Below are positions 1-6,014 of a stretch of 8,338 nt of DNA, one piece after another. The notes beneath the pieces are model-generated. The model did not search any database. It was not told the origin of the DNA and saw only the letters and a program-made list of their open reading frames with translations. A program made the position numbers and the translations under genes. The number at the start of each line of letters is the position of its first letter. Within the stretch, counting starts at the first letter, position 1. The DNA comes from Saprospiraceae bacterium (GTDB lineage: Bacteria; Bacteroidota; Bacteroidia; Chitinophagales; Saprospiraceae). The stretch spans positions 1 through 8,338 of the forward strand of contig JADZBJ010000376.1 in the NCBI GenBank assembly GCA_020852155.1, read 5' to 3'.

Positions 1-4
1 GATA

Positions 5-48
5 TTTCAAATTTCAAATAAAAAAAATATCTAATTTGAAATTTGAAA
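5..48. repeat. 44-bp AT-rich hairpin repeat, copy 1
   Basis: A perfect 15-bp inverted repeat (5-19 against 34-48) encloses a 14-base A-rich loop. Each arm contains two tandem TTTCAAA/TTTGAAA heptamers. The same structure recurs at 1520-1563 with 41 of 44 identical bases. It begins 36 bases after the stop codon of the secreted NTF2-like gene at 85-531, so it may help end transcription or protect the mRNA 3' end, although the stem has only four G:C pairs. It could equally be a dispersed intergenic palindrome with no gene-specific role. Confidence 0.75.
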
Positions 49-84
49 AGTATTCCGTTTGGGATGGCACGCACTTGTATTGAA

Positions 85-531
85 CTATTTGGGTGAAATC
101 TCGTGCCAGGTATAACTTTTTTGTACGATTTTCCAGGCGCCTTCATACCGCAACAACAGGAAATAATCTGTGAATGTCCTCCAGCCGGGCACTACGATTT
201 CTGCTTTAGCCATCGCGGCGTTCTTGTCAACATCAATGGATAAAATACGACCAATGCGGTTGTTTTTTTCGCCGGGTTTAATGTTCGCAATGTACTTCTC
301 TCCCGAACGAATCAGCAGGCTGTCTTTGTCCGTTACGGTATATAGGCTAAAATCCGGATGAAATGCCCGTCGAAGGCGTTCGGGTTCTCCGTTGGCCGTA
401 CCCTCAATATAGTCCATGAGGGTTGCCGTAATTTGGGCAATGTCGGAGGGAATGTTGTTGGTTTGGGCATTAACGGTTGCTGCGCTAAACCAAATGAGGG
501 CAAGAAAACAGCGTGAAAGGCGGAAATACAT
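85..531 (-). CDS. Secreted NTF2-fold protein, putative lumazine-binding (Lumazine_bd_2) family, paralogue A
   Basis: A 148-residue protein with an N-terminal signal peptide: a short basic start, a hydrophobic stretch at about residues 8-18, and a likely cleavage after VNA near residue 22. The rest is one cone-shaped NTF2/SnoaL-type domain. It shows IEGTANGEPERLRRAFHPDF around 42-61, an FTDYF strand near 110 and a terminal GAWKIVQKSYTW. These are hallmarks of the putative lumazine-binding family PF12893, whose members usually lack a demonstrated activity; no ligand can be assigned. It is exported and probably periplasmic, with no lipobox. It is 78% identical (87 of 112 by hand count) to the product of 1577-2029. 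The ATG start is supported by the signal peptide. A MITE-like element ends 17 bases before the start, so the original promoter has probably been displaced. Confidence 0.9.
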   Translation of the reverse strand: MYFRLSRCFLALIWFSAATVNAQTNNIPSDIAQITATLMDYIEGTANGEPERLRRAFHPDFSLYTVTDKDSLLIRSGEKYIANIKPGEKNNRIGRILSIDVDKNAAMAKAEIVVPGWRTFTDYFLLLRYEGAWKIVQKSYTWHEISPK

Positions 532-540
532 GGTGTGGAA

Positions 541-548
541 AAATTAAA
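541..548. repeat. Target-site duplication, left copy
   Basis: The octamer AAATTAAA directly abuts the left terminal inverted repeat of the element at 549-710 and matches the octamer at 711-718 exactly. Eight bases is the duplication size known for IS66-family transposition. The sequence is AT-only, so chance identity is more likely than for a mixed octamer, but its exact placement at both ends argues for a true duplication. Confidence 0.7.
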
Positions 549-710
549 GTAACTGGTTAGGTCAGCGGTTTTGGATCAAAAAAGCAGACGATTTTAGGTC
601 AATCAAGCCGCTTTTTTGAGTTCGATGCAGCGCATCGGACGAGAAAAACGGCGAAGAGTGGCCTAAAATAGACCTTTTTTGACCAAAATGGGAGCGACCT
701 AACCAGTTAC
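549..710. mobile_element. MITE-like 162-bp quasi-palindromic element with IS66-type ends
   Basis: The outer 15 bases are perfect inverted repeats: GTAACTGGTTAGGTC at 549-563 and its complement at 696-710. The interior continues as an imperfect palindrome. GATCAAAAAAG near 574-584 mirrors CTTTTTTGACC at 674-684, ATTTTAGG (591-598) mirrors CCTAAAAT (662-669), and the centre is CGATGC-AGC-GCATCG at 623-637. There is no open reading frame of note. Ends beginning GTAA together with an 8-bp duplication are what is known of the IS66 family, so I infer a non-autonomous derivative moved by such a transposase. It sits between the methyltransferase stop (784) and the start of paralogue A (531). A transcript would fold into a very long hairpin that could act as a terminator or processing site. 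Confidence 0.8.
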
Positions 711-718
711 AAATTAAA
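711..718. repeat. Target-site duplication, right copy
   Basis: The second AAATTAAA copy directly follows the right terminal inverted repeat. Together with 541-548 it marks the insertion point of the element. Removing 549-710 and one copy gives the likely pre-insertion sequence, with about 90 bases between the methyltransferase and paralogue A. Confidence 0.7.
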
Positions 719-783
719 TAAGTGACCAATAATATCCGTTTAGAGCCTTTTATAAACCGGTATGCTGCCTGAATTTTGTGCTG

Positions 784-1506
784 TCAGGGTTTTCTCCCTG
801 TTAGTCCGCTGGCGCAACCGCCAAAATACGACTCGTATCGCACGTCAAGTCCGGCCTGTTCAAACATGGTCAGTGCGGAACGGCAACTACCAAATGCTTC
901 GGTATAGATGCCGAGTTTGCGATAATTGTCGGGATTGCCCAGCAGTATTTTTCCCAGTAACGGGATGATGTATTTTAGGTAGAAAAGATAAGGCCAGCGC
1001 AAGAGGAAACCTGGCGGCACGGATATTTCAATCAACGAAAACGTGCCGCCGGGCTTGAGTATGCGCGAAATTTCCCTGGCAAACAGGATAGTCTGCTCCG
1101 GTGAAAGCGTTTTCAATCCGAACGAACAAACCAGCACGTCGGCCGAGTTCGAAGGGATACTGCTTGATAAAGCGTCTTCGCAGTGTATAACGATTTGATA
1201 ATCAGCATATTCGAGTGCGCGTTTTTGCGCAAAGGACAACATTGCGTGGCTGTAGTCCAGGCCTGTCAGGCGACCTTCAGATCCGGTTTGGGGCAGAATA
1301 TACGGCCAGGTTTCGCCCATGCCAGCCATCATATCAACGACCGTATTTCCGGGTTGAAGATCAACTTTACGAACGCATTGTCGTCGCCAGCGTGTTGAAA
1401 ATCCAAAGGAAGTAATACTGTTGACGGTGTTGTATGTTGCCGACATTTCATCAAACAGCGCCTTGACAAATTCCGGCTGATATATTGTAGGATTGGGTTT
1501 TTCCAT
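784..1506 (-). CDS. Class I SAM-dependent methyltransferase, UbiE/COQ5-like
   Basis: A 240-residue cytoplasmic methyltransferase. The N-terminus has the UbiE-type arrangement FDEMSATYNTVNSITSFGF (18-36) followed by WRRQCV. Motif I for S-adenosylmethionine binding is VVDMMAGMGE (56-65), the motif II acidic residue is D84 in TGLDYS, motif III is ADVLVCSFGL near 122-131, and RILKPGGTFSLIE (138-150) follows. The C-terminus YFGGCASGLTGRKP is typical of quinone methyltransferase relatives. Motif I departs from the usual DxGCGTG, and the region where MenG/UbiE carry a YLPxSVxxFP-like stretch reads differently, so I do not call it MenG; the substrate is unknown. ATG at 1506 is preferred over an in-frame TTG at 1518, which lies beside a hairpin repeat. 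It is flanked by two paralogous secreted NTF2-like genes in the same orientation. Confidence 0.88.
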   Translation of the reverse strand: MEKPNPTIYQPEFVKALFDEMSATYNTVNSITSFGFSTRWRRQCVRKVDLQPGNTVVDMMAGMGETWPYILPQTGSEGRLTGLDYSHAMLSFAQKRALEYADYQIVIHCEDALSSSIPSNSADVLVCSFGLKTLSPEQTILFAREISRILKPGGTFSLIEISVPPGFLLRWPYLFYLKYIIPLLGKILLGNPDNYRKLGIYTEAFGSCRSALTMFEQAGLDVRYESYFGGCASGLTGRKP

Positions 1507-1519
1507 CAAACTTTTCAAA

Positions 1520-1563
1520 TTTCAAATTTCAAATAAAAGAAATATTCAATTTGAAATTTGAAA
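1520..1563. repeat. 44-bp AT-rich hairpin repeat, copy 2
   Basis: Perfect 15-bp arms (1520-1534 and 1549-1563) surround a 14-base loop that differs from copy 1 (5-48) at only three positions. The left arm extends into a third TTTCAAA heptamer at 1513-1519. It starts 13 bases beyond the stop of paralogue B and ends 13 bases before the methyltransferase ATG. It could therefore attenuate read-through between these genes or affect methyltransferase translation. There is no GC-rich stem and no clear T-tract of a standard terminator. Confidence 0.75.
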
Positions 1564-1576
1564 TATATTTTGGACT

Positions 1577-2029
1577 CTACCCGCCTTGTTTGGTGATGTT
1601 GTCGCGCCAGGTATAACTCTTGTGTACGATTTTCCAGGCGCCCTCATATTTCATGAGCAGGAAATAATCGGTAAAAACGCGCCAGTTAGGCACGACAATT
1701 TCCACTTTAGCCACGGCGGCGTCGTTTTCGTAGTCAATAAAAACGATGCGTCCTACGCGATTAACCTTCTCGCCGGGCAATATGTTTGCGATGTAGGTTT
1801 CGCCGGAACGGACTTGTAAGGTGTCGTTTCGATTAACGGAATAAAGATTGAAATCCGGGTGGAAAGCGCGGCGGAGCCGCTCAGGCTCGCCATTAGCGGT
1901 GCCTTCGATGTAATCCATTAATGTCGCAGTGATTTGCGCAATTTCTTGTGGATTGTCTTTTGTTTGTGCATTAACATGAAGACCTGTGGATAGCAGGAAT
2001 CCAAGTAACAGTAGTTGAAAGTTTCTCAT
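1577..2029 (-). CDS. Secreted NTF2-fold protein, putative lumazine-binding (Lumazine_bd_2) family, paralogue B
   Basis: A 150-residue protein with a signal peptide (hydrophobic LLLLGFLLSTG at about 6-16, likely cleavage after VNA near residue 21). A single NTF2-like domain follows, with the FHPDF, FTDYF and GAWKIVHKSYTW elements of the PF12893 family. The molecular role is unknown; export to the periplasm is the only safe inference. Residues 30-60 are identical to residues 31-61 of paralogue A, although 26 of those 31 codons differ. The start codon lies 18 bases after the stop of the DUF6326-like gene, so the two are probably transcribed together. A 44-bp hairpin lies 13 bases beyond the stop. 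Confidence 0.9.
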   Translation of the reverse strand: MRNFQLLLLGFLLSTGLHVNAQTKDNPQEIAQITATLMDYIEGTANGEPERLRRAFHPDFNLYSVNRNDTLQVRSGETYIANILPGEKVNRVGRIVFIDYENDAAVAKVEIVVPNWRVFTDYFLLMKYEGAWKIVHKSYTWRDNITKQGG

Positions 2030-2047
2030 AGTATGTTAATGAAGACG

Positions 2048-2485
2048 TTAGATGCCCCTTTGTCTGGGCCATTTCCAGGCATACCAGACGATCAAAGAGG
2101 TTAAAACGCTTTCCAATAACGCCAAAAAGACATAAAAAGCTTTCCAGGGAGTAAAGGAAGTCACCGCAATCAATACCATAATTGCAGTAAACATCGTGCC
2201 AAATATGATATTTAATACTCTGTTTACACGTGGTTTCAAAATAATTGATAAGGCCACCATGACCGAAGGGATCGCCAGGAGCACAGCCGCCGACATCAGT
2301 TTCGCTGGCGAATCCAGTAAATTTTGTCCACTGACTAGCCCGGATGTTTTTTGAGGCACATACAACTCAAAATAATCGCCATAAAGATAGCACAGGGTTA
2401 CAGACGCCCAAAGGCTGGATAGCAAGATTTTTGTGTTGATTTTGAAATCTTCGTAATTGTATTGCGTAATTTTTTTGTTTTCCAT
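2048..2485 (-). CDS. DUF6326-like four-helix membrane protein
   Basis: A 145-residue integral membrane protein of unknown function. Four hydrophobic segments are visible at about residues 19-38, 62-83, 88-109 and 114-136. Recognisable features are LWASVTLCYLYGDYFEL in helix 1, a loop ending in KPRVNRVLNIIFG, and the final IVWYAWKWP. From memory this layout, with RxNRxxNII and the terminal IVWYAWxW, matches the DUF6326 family common in Bacteroidota. ATG at 2485 is chosen over an in-frame TTG at 2518. The longer version would add an unconserved stretch and overlap a candidate -7 promoter element. The tail after helix 4 is short and basic (RQRGI). It is probably first gene of a unit with paralogue B. 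Confidence 0.8.
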   Translation of the reverse strand: MENKKITQYNYEDFKINTKILLSSLWASVTLCYLYGDYFELYVPQKTSGLVSGQNLLDSPAKLMSAAVLLAIPSVMVALSIILKPRVNRVLNIIFGTMFTAIMVLIAVTSFTPWKAFYVFLALLESVLTSLIVWYAWKWPRQRGI

Positions 2486-2515
2486 AATACCAATGCTGAA
2501 AATGAATTGAATTTT

Positions 2516-2523
2516 CAAACATA
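2516..2523 (-). promoter_or_regulatory. Candidate Bacteroidota -7 promoter element
   Basis: On the minus strand this reads TATGTTTG, an exact match to the known Bacteroidota -7 consensus TAnnTTTG. Transcription would start around 2508-2512, giving a leader of about 25 bases before the ATG at 2485. No TTG-containing -33 element is visible at the right distance, so support rests on one short motif and sensible placement. Confidence 0.35.
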
Positions 2524-2613
2524 GGTCGCCTGCGCCATGTCCGTGCGTCTATCCTGCCATGGTTGAATATCCTTCTATTAACTGTTCTAAAAATGCGATG
2601 GACGGAAATTTAC

Positions 2614-3978
2614 TTATCTCCCGATCAGGTATTTTTCGTTGTAAATCATTTCCAGTATGCGCTGTATTTCTGCCCTGAAGGGTCTGCTCCCTCCGGTATA
2701 GTTGTTGTGCATAAAACTGAAAATCAGCCATTTCCCTGATTTGGTACGGACATATCCGCTCAGGCAGTGGACGCCGCCCAGCGTGCCTGTTTTAGCATAA
2801 ACATAGGGTTTGCCGTCGCGGCTCCGATACCAGTCGGCCATTGTTCCGCTTTGTCCTCCTGCCGGAAAAAGGCTTAACAAGCGATCGCGTTGTACCTCAT
2901 TCCAAAGGCGATAAAGCACTCGAACGGTATTATTGGGCGAGGTGAGGTTATATCGCGAAAGGCCGGAGCCATCTACCCAGCGCGGCCTTTGGGGCAGGTC
3001 GGTTAATACATTATTCAACAGCCACCGGATGATTGAATCCTGATTGAGATAGGCATAATCAGCATGACTGCCGGAAGCGCAATACAACAATTGCTCGGCC
3101 AGAAAATTATCGCTTTCCTGCATCATACGGCGCAGCACCGTATCCAAAGGGCACGCATAGCGCAGTCGCTGGGGGAGGGTAGGGCCAATCAGGTTTGCCC
3201 TCGCGCCAATGATGACATTGCGGTGCAACGTATCAAACAAGAGCGAGCCTAAATGCTGATCTACGCCGCGCACGGCCAGCCATTCCTGATAGTCGTTTTT
3301 AAAAACAGTATTTCCGCCATAAGTCAGCGTGTTGTTGGCATCGTGCATCCAGGGCTGCCTGGGGTCGAGCACCAACCACTGATCTTTGAAAAGTTTGTTC
3401 GACCAGTAAGCGGGTTGTATGCAGAGCGAATCGGGGGAAAGCGCAAAAACACGTTTCACATTGCCAAAAATCGGAAAAAAAGTACGCTCGGCGGAGTACT
3501 CAAAATCGGTGTCATCCCAGCACCAGCCCGGCCCCAGCGGCGGCATGCCTTTGAAGCGATCATCAATGACGATGGCCTTGTTTCCGGCATGGATAAAATC
3601 GTGAAAAACAGGTTGCCAGGCCTGAAAATAAGGGTGTAAAAAGGTTGGGTCGCCCGTCGGTGTAAAACGTATCTGGTGTTCATCTTCCGACCAGAAGCCC
3701 GAAGGCAGCGAGTCGCCCAATTCGCGCAGGCAGGCGTATAGCGTATATATTTTGACGTTGGAGGCCGGTGTGAAAAGTTTGTCGGCATTGACGTTCACCA
3801 GCGTTTGTCCGTTTTCGGGATTGAACAGCGCAAAACCCGTGAATGCGCGATCAAAAACTGACGAGCGCTTCACTTCATCAGCAATGACCGACCATTCATC
3901 TACTGTTTTCTGACCAGCCAATTGAATAAAAGGCGCCAGAACCCAGCCGATCATGATTAAAATCGTGTAAATGCGCAT
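2614..3978 (-). CDS. dacB: D-alanyl-D-alanine carboxypeptidase/endopeptidase, PBP4 type (peptidase S13)
   Basis: A 454-residue penicillin-binding protein that trims or cleaves peptidoglycan stem peptides in the periplasm. The N-terminus is a signal peptide (hydrophobic through about residue 20, ending near LAG). All three active-site motifs are present: SxxK as SNVK with nucleophile S73 and K76, SxN as SDN at 289-291, and KTG at 396-398. The S13 signature DGSGLSRYN lies at 336-344. The roughly 200 residues between SxxK and SxN hold the extra domain typical of this class, including GDPTFL near 109-114. The length is normal for the family and nothing seems missing. The leader lies beside a large inverted repeat shared with the end of the upstream ketoisomerase gene. 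The functional call is firm; the symbol rests on family only. Confidence 0.95.
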   Translation of the reverse strand: MRIYTILIMIGWVLAPFIQLAGQKTVDEWSVIADEVKRSSVFDRAFTGFALFNPENGQTLVNVNADKLFTPASNVKIYTLYACLRELGDSLPSGFWSEDEHQIRFTPTGDPTFLHPYFQAWQPVFHDFIHAGNKAIVIDDRFKGMPPLGPGWCWDDTDFEYSAERTFFPIFGNVKRVFALSPDSLCIQPAYWSNKLFKDQWLVLDPRQPWMHDANNTLTYGGNTVFKNDYQEWLAVRGVDQHLGSLLFDTLHRNVIIGARANLIGPTLPQRLRYACPLDTVLRRMMQESDNFLAEQLLYCASGSHADYAYLNQDSIIRWLLNNVLTDLPQRPRWVDGSGLSRYNLTSPNNTVRVLYRLWNEVQRDRLLSLFPAGGQSGTMADWYRSRDGKPYVYAKTGTLGGVHCLSGYVRTKSGKWLIFSFMHNNYTGGSRPFRAEIQRILEMIYNEKYLIGR

Positions 3979-4003
3979 GTTCTTTGTTTGTTTAATGAGT
4001 GAA

Positions 4004-4112
4004 TGAGTGAATGGGTGAATGAGTGAGTTATCGGTTTAATCTTTTAAACGATTCAACCATTAAACAACTACACAAATCACCAAAAACACTCACTCATTCA
4101 CCCATTCACTCA
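4004..4112. repeat. 25-bp perfect inverted repeat made of octamer repeats
   Basis: TGAGTGAATGGGTGAATGAGTGAGT in two blocks (left arm 4004-4028) is matched exactly by its complement at 4088-4112. Each arm is part of a run of about four octamers of the TGAATGAG type. The 59-base loop contains a smaller stem, GTTTAAT (4034-4040) against ATTAAAC (4059-4065). The right arm supplies the last bases of the ketoisomerase gene: its TGA stop is at 4110-4112. The left arm ends 26 bases before the dacB start. There is no adjoining T-tract on the minus strand, so it is not a standard terminator; a processing or stabilising hairpin is possible. Confidence 0.85.
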
Positions 4113-4526
4113 CTCACTCAACCTTTTAAACACCTCATAATCCCGGATATAATCATCAGCGATATAAGGCGTAGAGGCGAAAATCAGTTGGACGGCGTTG
4201 TGCGAATATTTCATGGTGTGCCAGCAAAGTTTTGGCATATAAACTCCCACGCCGGCGTTCTCCAAAACGAAGGTATCTTTTTTGCCGTCTATACATTCGG
4301 TTTTGAGTTCAATTTTTCCGCAAGCCGCAATCAGCACCATTTCAGTTTCATAATGCGCATGTCGCCCCCGGATAACATCGTGTGGCGTAAAGTAGGTCCA
4401 GAACACCCGCTGCGGTGTGAACGGCAGATCGCGCTCGAATTCACTGATGGAAATATACCCCAATGTTGATTCGCCGATGGTTTGGAAATCAATCAGGTAT
4501 GGCCGGTTGTGTTGTTGTTCAGGCAT
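4110..4526 (-). CDS. FdtA/QdtA-like dTDP-6-deoxy-hexose 3,4-ketoisomerase (WxcM-like cupin)
   Basis: A 138-residue single-domain cupin. Family members convert dTDP-4-keto-6-deoxyglucose to its 3-keto isomer, the step before 3-amination in dTDP-Fuc3NAc or dTDP-Qui3NAc synthesis. The signature is RGRHAHYE at 53-60, where H56 and H58 correspond to the conserved histidines of FdtA, followed by the cupin strand MVLIAACGKIEL. A third histidine, H103 in the CWHTM segment, and a C-terminal DDYIRDYEVFKR match the family. The family is known to include members with gluco or galacto products, and I cannot tell which applies. The ATG shares one base with the stop of the upstream GT2 gene (TAATG), which suggests coupled translation. 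It is the last gene of the sugar operon. Some WxcM-like proteins are not ketoisomerases. Confidence 0.82.
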   Translation of the reverse strand: MPEQQHNRPYLIDFQTIGESTLGYISISEFERDLPFTPQRVFWTYFTPHDVIRGRHAHYETEMVLIAACGKIELKTECIDGKKDTFVLENAGVGVYMPKLCWHTMKYSHNAVQLIFASTPYIADDYIRDYEVFKRLSE

Positions 4527-5455
4527 TACAAGTGTTCTTTTTCAATGATAAAATTGGGTCTTTGCCGCGTTGCATCCAGGGTGCGCCAGACATATTCGCC
4601 GATAATACCCAGCGCAATCATCTGAAACGACCCTAAAAGAGCGATAATGACCATGGTGGTCGTCCAGCCCTCTACCTGAATATTGCCAAAAACCTTGACC
4701 CCAATGAGGAACACGGCGTAGGCAAACGTCAGTACGCCGAGGATCAGCCCGGTGACAGAAATCATGCGAATGGGCACGTAAGAAAATGCCACGAAGGAAT
4801 CAATGAACAGTTTTACTTTTTTGGCAAGCGTCCACCTGGATTTGCCAATTTCGCGGCGACGGCGTTCGTATGGACTGTTGACGTAATCATAGCCCAGCCA
4901 AAGCAGCAGATATAGCACATTGGTGTTTTTTTCGTGCATTTTAACCACTTCCTGCCGCAAACGGTCGTCGAACAAAACGAAATCGTAACCGCCTTTAGGC
5001 AGGTTTTTCAGGCCATACCGCCGAATGGCGCCCTGAAATAACCTCGAAAACAGGCTTTCTCCCCAACTGTCGTTGCGTTTTTGGCGATTGGCAATGACTA
5101 ATTTAATGCCTTTCTCCCAGTATTCAAACATGCGGGGAATAATCTCCGGCGGGTCTTGTAAATCGGCCGAAATGACCGTGCAGCAGTTGCCGGTAGCGTA
5201 TTGCATGCCTGCCTGAATGGCGTTGTACGACCCTACATTGGTAGCGAGTTTGAGTACGCGCACCTTGCCGGGATGGTCGTTGTAACACTGCATTAAGGCG
5301 CGGTATGTGCCATCTTTTGAGCCGTCGTCTATCAGAACATATTCGAATTCCGTGCCTTCAGGGAACAGCGCTTCGTTGTCCAGCATTTGCCCCATCGTGA
5401 CGGGTATATTCGCCTCGTTGTAATAGCAAGGGATGATGACAGAAAGTTTAGCCAT
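4526..5455 (-). CDS. GT2 polyprenyl-phosphate glycosyltransferase (DPM1/GtrB/ArnC-like)
   Basis: A 309-residue GT-A glycosyltransferase that probably transfers a nucleotide-activated sugar to undecaprenyl phosphate on the inner face of the membrane. The N-terminus has the classic LSVIIPCYYNEANI (4-17). The nucleotide-binding DDGSKDGT is at 43-50 and the metal/catalytic region ADLQDPPE at 97-104. An amphipathic segment RREIGKSRWTLAKKVK (200-215) leads to two membrane helices at about 230-253 and 264-288, then GEYVWRTLDATRQRPNF. This two-helix tail is characteristic of the GtrB/ArnC/YfdH group. ATG at 5455 is preferred over an in-frame TTG at 5461. The sequence ATGGCTAA makes an 8-base overlap with the acetyltransferase stop. 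Its neighbours suggest that the donor is an acetamido-dideoxyhexose. Confidence 0.9.
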   Translation of the reverse strand: MAKLSVIIPCYYNEANIPVTMGQMLDNEALFPEGTEFEYVLIDDGSKDGTYRALMQCYNDHPGKVRVLKLATNVGSYNAIQAGMQYATGNCCTVISADLQDPPEIIPRMFEYWEKGIKLVIANRQKRNDSWGESLFSRLFQGAIRRYGLKNLPKGGYDFVLFDDRLRQEVVKMHEKNTNVLYLLLWLGYDYVNSPYERRRREIGKSRWTLAKKVKLFIDSFVAFSYVPIRMISVTGLILGVLTFAYAVFLIGVKVFGNIQVEGWTTTMVIIALLGSFQMIALGIIGEYVWRTLDATRQRPNFIIEKEHL

Positions 5456-6014
5456 GTTCAAGGGTCAGGGTTTCGTTGTGCGCCGCACACATTCGGCCAT
5501 CTTCGGCTTGCCAGCGGTGGTCGTCGAGGCGTTGCATTTTATGGCCTGATTCATCTACCCAGCCCACAATACGCGCAGGATTGCCGCGTACGAGCGCCTG
5601 GGGCGGTACGTTTTTCGTCACCACGCTTCCTGCGCCAATCAGGGCGTAAGCGCCAATGGTCACGCCGCCCAGAATAACGGCGCCTGCGCCAATGGATGCG
5701 CCTTTTTGTATGATCGTGCGCTGAAATGCCTCCGGGCGTTGCTTTGACCTGGGCGTGGGGTCATTGGTGAAAGTGGCATTCGGGCCGATAAATACGTCAT
5801 CTTCGACTCGAATACCATCCCAAAGGCAAACGCCGCTTTTCAGGGTGACCCGATCGCCAATCACCACATCGTTTTCCACGAAGGTGTGGCAATTCAGGTT
5901 GCAGCCCGAACCGATTTGCGCGCCGGCCAGCACCACTGCAAACTGCCAGATTCGGGTGTCATCGCCGATTTGTTCAGTTTGTACGTCAGCCAATGAATGT
6001 ATAAAACGGCTCAC
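5448..6014 (-). CDS. FdtC/QdtC-like sugar-nucleotide 3-N-acetyltransferase, left-handed beta-helix
   Basis: A 188-residue acyltransferase of the hexapeptide-repeat superfamily. Imperfect [LIV]-G-x4 turns run from about residue 14 to 140. Features typical of FdtC/QdtC/WbpD-like enzymes are DDTRIWQFAVV (18-28), GVCLWDGIRVEDDVFIGPNATFTNDPTPRSKQ (61-92, quoted in parts: FIGPNATFTNDP) and the closing GNPARIVGW (144-152). The reaction would be acetyl-CoA-dependent N-acetylation of dTDP-3-amino-3,6-dideoxyhexose. The start is GTG, supported by its 4-base GTGA overlap with the upstream gene. A tail of about 36 residues follows the helix. In relatives that region can be a small cysteine-bearing ribbon, but here only one cysteine remains. 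A different acceptor amino sugar is possible. Confidence 0.85.
   Translation of the reverse strand: MSRFIHSLADVQTEQIGDDTRIWQFAVVLAGAQIGSGCNLNCHTFVENDVVIGDRVTLKSGVCLWDGIRVEDDVFIGPNATFTNDPTPRSKQRPEAFQRTIIQKGASIGAGAVILGGVTIGAYALIGAGSVVTKNVPPQALVRGNPARIVGWVDESGHKMQRLDDHRWQAEDGRMCAAHNETLTLEHG

Noticed and set aside
549..710. Simple intergenic terminator
   Set aside because: The element is far longer than a terminator, has perfect ends and is bounded by an exact 8-bp duplication, which a terminator does not explain.
784..1506. MenG (demethylmenaquinone methyltransferase)
   Set aside because: Motif I and the region after RILKPGG differ from MenG/UbiE, and no menaquinone genes are nearby; only the broader family is supported.
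2549..2731. Minus-strand 60-codon frame at the 3' end of dacB
   Set aside because: It mostly overlaps the dacB C-terminus in another frame and has no start context or family features.
3253..3639. Plus-strand open frame of 128 codons, and others opposite dacB
   Set aside because: It is antisense to dacB, whose S13 motifs are complete; composition and lack of motifs indicate shadow frames.
4023..4469. Plus-strand open frame of 148 codons opposite the ketoisomerase gene
   Set aside because: It begins in the octamer inverted repeat and runs antisense to a well-supported cupin gene; no recognisable domain.
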